A stretch of 64,000 bases of DNA, from positions 1 to 64,000 of the forward strand of contig CALUYW010000009.1 of assembly GCA_944325105.1 (NCBI GenBank), read 5' to 3'. The DNA is from Candidatus Gastranaerophilales bacterium (GTDB lineage: Bacteria; Cyanobacteriota; Vampirovibrionia; Gastranaerophilales; Gastranaerophilaceae). Below the pieces are notes generated by a model. It was not told where the DNA came from, searched no databases, and saw nothing but the letters and a program-made list of their open reading frames with translations. Shown here one piece after another: positions 1-6,048 of the stretch (its first letter is position 1; every line of letters begins with the position of its first letter). The position numbers were made by a program, and so were the translations under genes.

Positions 1-1099
1 CCATCACAGCACCTGAGGAACCACCTGCGCCGCTATATCTGTTCATACGATTGAGGGCACGGACACAACGGACGGAAGCAACAAGATTATTATTGTTTGG
101 AGCAATATATTGCATACATGGGCCTGCCCAGTCAAGTCTTCCGCCTGACTCGGAGTGAACTGCATACGGAAAGCAACTATCAGCAGCACCGCCATTGACA
201 CATCCATAGAAAGAGCTGCATTGTGGTGTCGTATCAGGATATTGTCTTACAGAGCCACAAGCAAGTGAGTTGTCATAACCTCTGTAACCAACACACAATC
301 CAATACCGTTTGCCCCTAAATTAATACTCCATTCAAAAATATATCTGAGTGTTTTTATTAATTCATCAGTGTTTGGTCTTCTATATGGAGGGGGCGCACT
401 ATTAGTACTTGCATTTTTGTACCAGTAGCATGTGTAATAGGAGGCTAGCGCAGTGCATACCGTTCTATTACAACCTGTCGGTGCGCCATTGCTGGACGGT
501 AAACAGCTCCCACTACCTTTCCAGCAGCAACTTCCGCCTGTGGGGCAAGATTCTCCTAATGCCAGGTAATTTATACCAATATCCCCTTTTGTAATGCATA
601 CATCGCTTTCGTCTCCTCCGCCTCTTGTCATTAAGAATTCATCAGACAGGCACTTGTCGTTGTACAGTGTGGTGGTAGTTGGAGTATCTGTATATACACT
701 CGGATTAGCACTTCCATTACTTCCCCCGCCTCCACCACCTGAACCTGTGATAGTAAGAGTAACCTGATTAACACCACTTGGTATTGTCCAGTTAGCAGAA
801 GAAGTAAAAGAAATACTCTTATCAACATAAGTAGAACCTCCTCCACCTCCTGCTCCTCCCGAACCTTGAATAAATAATGTATTAATACCGACAGGAACAT
901 CAAATGTATAAGTACCGGGATTGGTATATATCTCTAACCCCTCTCTATTATCAGTCTGTACGGTAATATTATCTTTCATCCTCTTTGTTATAACAGGAGC
1001 TAACGCCACCATAATAACCGATATCACAAGTACTGCAGTAAGCAGTTCTGCCAAAGTAAATCCTCTAAATTTTTGCGCAGCGCAAACTTTTTGAGCCAT
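1..1099 (-). CDS. Glycine- and cysteine-rich type IV prepilin-like protein (partial, runs off window start)
   Basis: Read on the minus strand, the frame from the ATG at 1099 stays open for 366 codons to the window edge, so the C-terminus is missing. Residues 12-18 (RGFTLAE) form a prepilin peptidase site (G13|F14, with E18 as the +5 Glu), followed by a hydrophobic helix to about residue 37. Residues 63-89 and 102-127 are two similar units, each a short beta segment with a V/I-P-x-G-I/V-N core followed by a GSGG polyglycine run. The rest has many Cys residues, probably disulfide-bonded outside the cell. An AAGGGAGA Shine-Dalgarno lies before the ATG. It is probably a minor pilin or pseudopilin with an adhesin-like exposed part; the precise role is unknown. 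Confidence 0.8.
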   Translation of the reverse strand, partial: MAQKVCAAQKFRGFTLAELLTAVLVISVIMVALAPVITKRMKDNITVQTDNREGLEIYTNPGTYTFDVPVGINTLFIQGSGGAGGGGGSTYVDKSISFTSSANWTIPSGVNQVTLTITGSGGGGGGSNGSANPSVYTDTPTTTTLYNDKCLSDEFLMTRGGGDESDVCITKGDIGINYLALGESCPTGGSCCWKGSGSCLPSSNGAPTGCNRTVCTALASYYTCYWYKNASTNSAPPPYRRPNTDELIKTLRYIFEWSINLGANGIGLCVGYRGYDNSLACGSVRQYPDTTPQCSSFYGCVNGGAADSCFPYAVHSESGGRLDWAGPCMQYIAPNNNNLVASVRCVRALNRMNRYSGAGGSSGAVM

Positions 1100-1147
1100 A
1101 AATCGACTCTCCCTTCGTATCTTAATTTAAAATTATCTTATTACACT

Positions 1148-1171
1148 CTATCACGTTCGTGAACGTGATAG
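1148..1171. promoter_or_regulatory. Perfect inverted repeat, candidate operator between prepilin and XRE gene
   Basis: Two perfect 11-nt arms (CTATCACGTTC and its complement) flank a 2-nt centre. The repeat lies in the 99-bp gap between the divergent prepilin and XRE regulator genes. It is not followed by a T-run on either strand, so an operator fits better than a terminator. The neighbouring XRE protein is the obvious candidate ligand, but that is an inference. Confidence 0.6.
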
Positions 1172-1185
1172 AAACATATTACACT

Positions 1186-1191
1186 TATTAT
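1186..1191 (+). promoter_or_regulatory. -10 hexamer (TATTAT) 7 nt before the XRE start
   Basis: TATTAT ends 7 nt upstream of the ATG at 1199, and there is no Shine-Dalgarno. Transcription would begin at or next to the start codon, giving a leaderless mRNA. No convincing -35 is visible. Confidence 0.45.
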
Positions 1192-1198
1192 TTAGAAA

Positions 1199-1462
1199 AT
1201 GCAACAAAACGAGAATAAAAAAATAATATCTCAGGCTGTGGGCAAGGTCTTAAAAGACTTGAGGGGAAGTAAAAGTAACTATCTTTTGGGTGCGGAGTAT
1301 GATATTTCAACTTCACTTTTAAATCATATAGAAAGAGGTATTAAAGACCCTCAGTTAACAACGGTTTTTAAGCTTTCAGAGGCTCTGGGGATAAGACCGT
1401 GGGAGTTTGTAAAGAAAGTTGAAGAAAACTTGCCTGACGGACTTTCTTTAATTGATAATTAA
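1199..1462 (+). CDS. Small XRE-family helix-turn-helix regulator
   Basis: This 87-residue protein is little more than one Cro/CI-type HTH domain, roughly residues 10-72. The helices are marked by AVGKVLKDLR, then the recognition segment STSLLNHIERG, then LTTVFKLSEALGI and the W-E-F-V end. There is no sensor domain. It is divergent from the prepilin gene, with a perfect inverted repeat in between, so it may regulate itself and that gene. The start has no Shine-Dalgarno, and a -10 sits 7 nt upstream. Its stop codon overlaps the nadE stop by 4 bp within a 16-bp AT palindrome (1457-1472). Confidence 0.85.
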   Translation: MQQNENKKIISQAVGKVLKDLRGSKSNYLLGAEYDISTSLLNHIERGIKDPQLTTVFKLSEALGIRPWEFVKKVEENLPDGLSLIDN

Positions 1463-3270
1463 AATTTTAATTTAGATGTTATCGGCTGGATATACTCTGC
1501 TCTGTTTATTGAGCGAGAATCTACAATAGGTCCCGGGGGCATTATTGACCATTTAAACTGAGCAAATTGCACCCTTTGGGCAAATTTTTGCAGCCAGAGT
1601 TTTTTCTGCTCAGGCGTAACCAAGTGTTTTTTCTCGTACAGAAATACTTCCTTGAGCATTTCATCTGCTCTTTGCTGAAGATTTTCCAATCTCCAGATAA
1701 CCTCGTCTAAAAATTCATATGGCATAAGTGCTTCTTCTGCAAGAAGCGGCTTGCCTGTTTTTGGATTTATCGCAAGTTCCGCCCCCGGGGGTTTTGTCAG
1801 AATAGCCTCAGGAATTGCGTTTTTTGTCTTTCTGTTTTCATTCATCCACCTTGCAAGTGCAAAGAGTTTTGTCTTTGTGACATCACAAATTGGTGCAAAT
1901 CCGCCTGACATATCGCCGTTTATTGTAGCGTAGCCCATATATAGCTCTGACTTATCAGATGTTGCAATAGGCAGGGTGGAAGAAAATTCGTTTGATATGC
2001 CCCATAGTATCATTGCTCTTGAACGGGCTTGAATATTGTCAAAAGTAAGTGGCGCTTTGTATCTGAATTCTCCCCATGTGTTCTGAATTTCATCAAATAC
2101 CTTATTAAAAGTATTGGATGACGCGTCTGCCATGTCTTTTATGGGTATTTCAAAAAAGTTAATGCCAAGGTTGTGCGCCAGTTCTTTTGCGTCATTTTTG
2201 CTCTGAGAGCTTGTAATTTTAGAAGGCATGGAAACGCCCGTTACATTTTCTTTCCCGAGTGCGTCTGTTAATAAGACTGCGCAGGCTGAAGAATCAAGCC
2301 CTCCCGAGAGTCCTAAAACTGCGCGTTTAAAGCCATTTTTTTTGAAATAGTCTTTTATAGCGCTTATTATTGTTAAGTATGTGCGCTCTAAATCGGGCTC
2401 ATAGTCCAGCGAAAATTCTTTTTGAGAATTTAGAGTTTTTTCAAGTCCTTTTGGTAGGGGTTCAATTCTGTTTTGGGTGTTATTAAAAATATTTACCTCA
2501 AAAAAGTCTTCTTCAAATGACTTTGCTCTCGCTATAAGGTTTCCGTTTTTATCATACGCTCTTGAAGTGCCTGAAAATGTTATACAATCAGTGCTTCCTG
2601 ATTGATTTACATATAAAATCGGAAGTGAATATTTTTTAGCACAATGAGAGAGCATATTATTTAGAAGTTGTTCTTTTTTTGTGCGTGTAGGAGATGCAGA
2701 AAGGTTTATTAGAAAATCGGGTTTTTGCTCCTTTATAAGTGTTTCAACAGGGTCTATTTTATAAAGAGGTTTTTTAAAAAAGTCAAAATCGTTCCATCCT
2801 TCTTCACAGATTATAATTCCTGCATGAAGTGAATTGAAATTTATAATCCTGTCTTTTGAGATAAAATCTGCTGCTTGAAAATATCTTGATTCGCTAAATT
2901 CTGAGTATGTGGGCAAAAGCGACTTTCTCATTATTTTTTCTATTTTGGTGTTATTAATGTATGCAACAGAGTTGAAATATTTTCTGCCGCATTTTTCTTT
3001 GTTGAATTCACAAAAACCAATGAGAACACTTATGTCTTTGCACTCGAGAGAGAGTTTTTCAAGATATTTTATGTTTTCTTCAACAATTAAGGGATAACGC
3101 TCAATAATATCCATTGGAGGATATCCCAAAAGAAACATCTCGGGGAAAGCAACAAGTTTTATATCTTTTTTTTGAGCTTGTTTGATGCACTCAAGAGCTT
3201 TGTTGTAGTTATATTCAATATCTGCAACTATAGGATTTAGCTGCGCAAGTAGTATTGTGTTGTTTTGCAT
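1459..3270 (-). CDS. nadE: Glutamine-dependent NAD+ synthetase
   Basis: Catalyses the last step of NAD biosynthesis: nicotinic acid adenine dinucleotide is amidated using glutamine and ATP. Residues 1-265 are a carbon-nitrogen hydrolase (glutaminase) domain with the expected Glu44, Lys116 and Cys155 triad (FPE, RKSLLP, IICEEGW). The synthetase domain follows, with the SGGLDSS pyrophosphate-binding loop at 322-328. At 603 residues it is within the range of the two-domain bacterial enzymes, though long. There is no Shine-Dalgarno; TATTAT lies 6 nt before the ATG. The gene stands alone, convergent with the XRE gene. Confidence 0.96.
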   Translation of the reverse strand: MQNNTILLAQLNPIVADIEYNYNKALECIKQAQKKDIKLVAFPEMFLLGYPPMDIIERYPLIVEENIKYLEKLSLECKDISVLIGFCEFNKEKCGRKYFNSVAYINNTKIEKIMRKSLLPTYSEFSESRYFQAADFISKDRIINFNSLHAGIIICEEGWNDFDFFKKPLYKIDPVETLIKEQKPDFLINLSASPTRTKKEQLLNNMLSHCAKKYSLPILYVNQSGSTDCITFSGTSRAYDKNGNLIARAKSFEEDFFEVNIFNNTQNRIEPLPKGLEKTLNSQKEFSLDYEPDLERTYLTIISAIKDYFKKNGFKRAVLGLSGGLDSSACAVLLTDALGKENVTGVSMPSKITSSQSKNDAKELAHNLGINFFEIPIKDMADASSNTFNKVFDEIQNTWGEFRYKAPLTFDNIQARSRAMILWGISNEFSSTLPIATSDKSELYMGYATINGDMSGGFAPICDVTKTKLFALARWMNENRKTKNAIPEAILTKPPGAELAINPKTGKPLLAEEALMPYEFLDEVIWRLENLQQRADEMLKEVFLYEKKHLVTPEQKKLWLQKFAQRVQFAQFKWSIMPPGPIVDSRSINRAEYIQPITSKLKF

Positions 3271-3276
3271 AAACAG

Positions 3277-3282
3277 ATAATA
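3277..3282 (-). promoter_or_regulatory. -10 hexamer (TATTAT) 6 nt before nadE start
   Basis: On the minus strand TATTAT is followed by six bases and then the nadE ATG. No Shine-Dalgarno is present, so a leaderless transcript is likely. The -35 region is not recognisable. Confidence 0.5.
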
Positions 3283-3352
3283 CTACAAAAATACCCAAAT
3301 GAATAATTGAAGAATATTTACAAGGGTATAAAATTTTATTTGAGGTTAACTT

Positions 3353-3907
3353 ATGAAAAAAATATTGTATATATTGCTTTTGAGCTTTTTATTTGCTGAT
3401 TTTGCTATGGCTGATGTCATACAAAGTCCAACAAAACAAAAGGGGCTGAGTGTATCAACCGAAAAAAATAAATTCCCCGAGTTAAACTTAACAAAAGAAC
3501 AGAAGGATTTTTTGAATTTCATAGAGAAAGAAAGCAGAAGTGAACTTGGTGCTGTTGCTTCAAAACTAAAAAGAAGAAACATGGAACTTGAGGCTTTAAT
3601 TTTAAGTGATGCAAATTTTGATAATTTTTCTGTTGAATCAAAATTAATCTTGCAGGAAACTTCCAAGCTTTGTCAGGATGCGGCTGCAATAAGGAAAAAA
3701 ACCGAAGAAAAAATTATTGCAATACTTGATGATAAGCAAAAGGAATTATACAAAAAAAATTATCTTAAAAAAACTGACAACATCGGAGTATCTGGTGCGG
3801 CTGCAAATGTAGATGAGTTTAAATATGACAGTTGTAAACACGATAGTGGCGTAGCGGCATGTAAAATTGAGGATTTGCTTAAAAGTAATGATAAAAAAAG
3901 TAATTAA
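3353..3907 (+). CDS. Periplasmic Spy/CpxP-like (LTxxQ) protein, hypothetical
   Basis: A 184-residue exported protein. Residues 1-20 are a signal peptide (K-K-I, then a leucine-rich core, cleavage after A-M-A). The mature part is mostly charged helix. LTKEQ near residue 44 and LDDKQKELYKK near 130 resemble the paired LTxxQ motifs of the Spy/CpxP/CnrX superfamily, which are periplasmic chaperones or metal and stress sensors. The match is by motif only. The C-terminus carries two Cys (CKH...AACK) that could form a disulfide. A TGAGGT Shine-Dalgarno precedes the start. No envelope-stress kinase is nearby. Confidence 0.7.
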   Translation: MKKILYILLLSFLFADFAMADVIQSPTKQKGLSVSTEKNKFPELNLTKEQKDFLNFIEKESRSELGAVASKLKRRNMELEALILSDANFDNFSVESKLILQETSKLCQDAAAIRKKTEEKIIAILDDKQKELYKKNYLKKTDNIGVSGAAANVDEFKYDSCKHDSGVAACKIEDLLKSNDKKSN

Positions 3908-3970
3908 TTGCCATAATTATCCTGCTATATTATAATCAACATATAAAATTATATGGAGATTTTTTTCATT

Positions 3971-4639
3971 ATGAAAAAGAAGAGCGGTTTTACACTTGCG
4001 GAATTAATGATTGTACTTACGATTTTGGGTATAGTTGCTGCGGTTTTAACACCTATTGTTTTTAATGCCGCACCCGATGAAAACAGATTAAAATTCAAAA
4101 AAGCATATTATACTCTTCAGAGAACAACCGATGCTGTTTTGAACTCTGATACTTACCCCGAGGGCGATATGAGCAAAGCATCTAATGCTGCAAAGACTTT
4201 TTGTTATGCTTTTTCTGACATGTTAAACACTATGTATGATAACTGTGAAGGCTCGGGTGCACTAAGTGCAAACAGCGGCAATGCTTTTGTTTATAATCCT
4301 TCAAATGCCTCAAGCTCGCTTGATACGCTTGATAGTTATTGTACAAGCGCTAATGTTTCTGACCCGATGGCAGCCGGCGGCAGTTCAAATCTTCCAAAAT
4401 TTATTACACAAGATGGTATATTCTGGTGGGGTTTTGACTATGGTTTTGACCCGGATGACGCTACGTATACTTCCGGTATAAGAACTGACTATGCAGTGGT
4501 TTGTGTTGACGTGGACGGAGCTGGCGGAGAAAGCGCTTTTGCTTTTGGAATAAGAAATGACGGTAAAGTAATTGTCGGAAACAAAGCAAGAGAATGGCTC
4601 AAAGAGGGTACAAATTCTGTAATACATACTGATAATTAA
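3971..4639 (+). CDS. Type IV prepilin / pseudopilin-like protein
   Basis: A 222-residue protein with a class III signal: MKKKSG|FTLAELMIVL, Gly then Phe with Glu at +5, followed by a long hydrophobic helix (LGIVAAVLTPIVF). The remainder is a small globular domain with four Cys residues. An ATG 18 nt upstream is in frame, but the segment it adds (MEIFFI) would spoil the short basic leader. GGAG at 3955-3958 serves the 3971 start, with slightly long spacing. The next gene follows after only 10 nt. It is probably a minor pilin or secretion pseudopilin; no assembly genes are in the window. Confidence 0.82.
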   Translation: MKKKSGFTLAELMIVLTILGIVAAVLTPIVFNAAPDENRLKFKKAYYTLQRTTDAVLNSDTYPEGDMSKASNAAKTFCYAFSDMLNTMYDNCEGSGALSANSGNAFVYNPSNASSSLDTLDSYCTSANVSDPMAAGGSSNLPKFITQDGIFWWGFDYGFDPDDATYTSGIRTDYAVVCVDVDGAGGESAFAFGIRNDGKVIVGNKAREWLKEGTNSVIHTDN

Positions 4640-4649
4640 GGAAAGTAAA

Positions 4650-5456
4650 ATGGAAGAAAATAAAAATTTAGCAACAATAGGTATATTTGGCGGTTCAGGA
4701 TTTTATAAGTTCCTTGACGATATTGAAGAATATACAATAGAAACTCCTTATGGACTAACAAGTGATAAAATTGCTATAGGTTCGGTTGCGGGTAAAAAAG
4801 TTGCTTTTATGCCTCGACATGGCAGAGACCATCATCTTGTACCACACAAGGTAAATTATAAAGCTAATGTGTGGGCAATGAAGCATATTGGTTGTAAAAG
4901 GGTTATTTCACCCTGTGCAGCAGGCAGTTTACAAAAACACGTTAAGCCTGGTGACATTGTTTTTTGTGACCAGTTTGTTGATTGGACAAAAGGCAAAAGA
5001 GAAGATACTTTTTTTGAAGGCCCTGTTGTGACGCATGTGAGTGCTGCTGACCCATATTGCCCTTATATGAGAGAGGTAGCAATAAATAGCGCTGAAAGTC
5101 TAGGCTTAAGTATTCATAAAACAGGCACGGTTGTTGTAATTAACGGGCCAAGGTTTTCAAGCAAAGCTGAAAGTAAGTTCTTTACATCTCAAGGTTGGGA
5201 AGTGATTAACATGACCCAGTATCCTGAAGCTTACCTTGTCAAAGAGATGGATATGTGTCCGCTAAATATTTCATTGATTACCGACTACGACGCTGGTCTT
5301 GTTGGGGATTGTGAGCCAGTTTCGCATGGCGCTGTTATGGAGGTTTTCAAAAATAATATTGCTAATCTTGAAAGATTGCTCAGAGTGATTATCGAGAATA
5401 TCGATGAAAATAAATCCTGCAAGTGCCATACTACAATGAAAGATTCAAGATTTTAA
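4650..5456 (+). CDS. mtnP: S-methyl-5'-thioadenosine phosphorylase
   Basis: Cleaves methylthioadenosine with phosphate to adenine and 5-methylthioribose-1-phosphate, the entry to methionine salvage and polyamine by-product recycling. The 268 residues match the trimeric purine phosphorylase family. The phosphate loop GGSGFY is at 14-19, PRHGRDHH at 55-62, and the substrate motif NMTQYPEA at 187-194, which marks MTAP rather than purine nucleoside phosphorylase. The C-terminus has a short Cys-x-Cys (KSCKCHT). An AAGGAAAG Shine-Dalgarno precedes it. It follows the prepilin and precedes the YggT gene by 14 nt, so co-transcription is likely. Confidence 0.93.
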   Translation: MEENKNLATIGIFGGSGFYKFLDDIEEYTIETPYGLTSDKIAIGSVAGKKVAFMPRHGRDHHLVPHKVNYKANVWAMKHIGCKRVISPCAAGSLQKHVKPGDIVFCDQFVDWTKGKREDTFFEGPVVTHVSAADPYCPYMREVAINSAESLGLSIHKTGTVVVINGPRFSSKAESKFFTSQGWEVINMTQYPEAYLVKEMDMCPLNISLITDYDAGLVGDCEPVSHGAVMEVFKNNIANLERLLRVIIENIDENKSCKCHTTMKDSRF

Positions 5457-5470
5457 TAAAGGAGTAAAAA

Positions 5471-5737
5471 ATGAGTGTATCAATGGCGGTATATAGGCTT
5501 TTTGACCTTATAATGCTCCTTATGCTGGTAAAAATATTTCTGACTTGGATACCAAATATAAATTGGTACAATCAGCCCTTTAGATTTCTAAATGAATTTA
5601 CTGAAATATTTTTTGGTGTATTTAGAAAAATTATCCCGCCGTTTGGTATGCTGGATTTATCGCCAATTTTGGCTTTCATTGTAATTAGAATCATTCAAGT
5701 GGTAATGACTAGAGCACTTTTTGCATTAGGTTTATAA
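5471..5737 (+). CDS. YggT family membrane protein
   Basis: An 88-residue protein with two hydrophobic helices (about residues 9-27 and 62-86). They are separated by a loop holding the family pattern TWIPN...PF..L.....F...R..IPPFGMLDLSP. In cyanobacteria and plastids YggT/YCF19 proteins are linked to membrane or nucleoid organisation; elsewhere the role is unclear. A strong AAGGAG Shine-Dalgarno sits at the proper distance. It is the last protein gene before tRNA-Arg and may share a transcript with mtnP. Confidence 0.88.
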   Translation: MSVSMAVYRLFDLIMLLMLVKIFLTWIPNINWYNQPFRFLNEFTEIFFGVFRKIIPPFGMLDLSPILAFIVIRIIQVVMTRALFALGL

Positions 5738-5783
5738 AAATTACTTGCAAGCATGTTATGTGTGTGGTAAAAATTAAATATGT

Positions 5784-5880
5784 TGTGCCCTGGTAGCTCA
5801 GCTGCTAAGAAAGCAAACAGCTTTCTTAAAAAATATGCAACTGTTGCTCTATCCGGCGGCAAGATGAAAATTGAATATAA
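5784..5880 (+). repeat. Scrambled partial copy of the tRNA-Arg 5' end
   Basis: A 21-nt exact copy of the tRNA-Arg 5' end and its flank (5784-5804) lies 97 nt before the real one (5881-5901). The AT-rich bases before both copies are similar too. Between them are a 9-bp hairpin (5806-5828) and 12 nt (5843-5854) complementary to the tRNA D-arm segment GGATAGAGCAAC. The combination of a direct and an inverted copy looks like a template-switch or duplication scar. It cannot fold into a tRNA. Confidence 0.7.
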
Positions 5881-5883
5881 TGT

Positions 5884-5957
5884 GCCCTGGTAGCTCAGCT
5901 GGATAGAGCAACTGCCTTCTAAGCAGTAGGTCATGCGTTCGAATCGCATCCAGGGTA
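5884..5957 (+). tRNA. tRNA-Arg (anticodon TCT)
   Basis: A full cloverleaf can be drawn. The acceptor arms GCCCTGG / CCAGGGT pair, with a first G-U. The D-arm is GCTC...GAGC, the anticodon stem ACTGC / GCAGT encloses loop CTTCTAA (anticodon TCT), and the T-arm is ATGCG-TTCGAAT-CGCAT. The discriminator is A. CCA is not encoded. A TATAAT at 5876-5881 is too close to be its own promoter, so it is probably processed from a longer transcript from the YggT side. Confidence 0.95.
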
Positions 5958-5964
5958 AATTATT

Positions 5965-5988
5965 AGAGAGTGCAAGCTCTCTTTTTTA
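5965..5988 (+). terminator. Rho-independent terminator after tRNA-Arg
   Basis: AGAGAG (5965-5970), a 6-nt loop, then CTCTCT and a run of T (5982-5987) directly after the tRNA. Confidence 0.75.
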
Positions 5989-6036
5989 ATTTAAAAATTA
6001 TTCAATTGTCTAATTAAAATCTGCCAAATTACTTCA

Positions 6037-6042
6037 TATTAT
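6037..6042 (+). promoter_or_regulatory. -10 hexamer (TATTAT) 6 nt before the autotransporter start
   Basis: TATTAT is followed by six bases and the ATG at 6049. No Shine-Dalgarno is present, so a leaderless message is likely. Confidence 0.45.
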
Positions 6043-6048
6043 TTACAA

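Noticed and set aside
631-903. Minus-strand 90-codon open frame rich in Leu and Val
   Set aside because: It is a shifted reading of the glycine-rich part of the prepilin frame, which is open over the whole of 1-1099 and has a prepilin motif and ribosome site.
5806-5828. 9-bp hairpin upstream of tRNA-Arg as a terminator
   Set aside because: It is followed by A, not T, on the plus strand, and has no T-run on the other strand either.
5695-5949. Minus-strand 84-codon open frame
   Set aside because: It runs through tRNA-Arg and its scrambled copy and shows no protein features.
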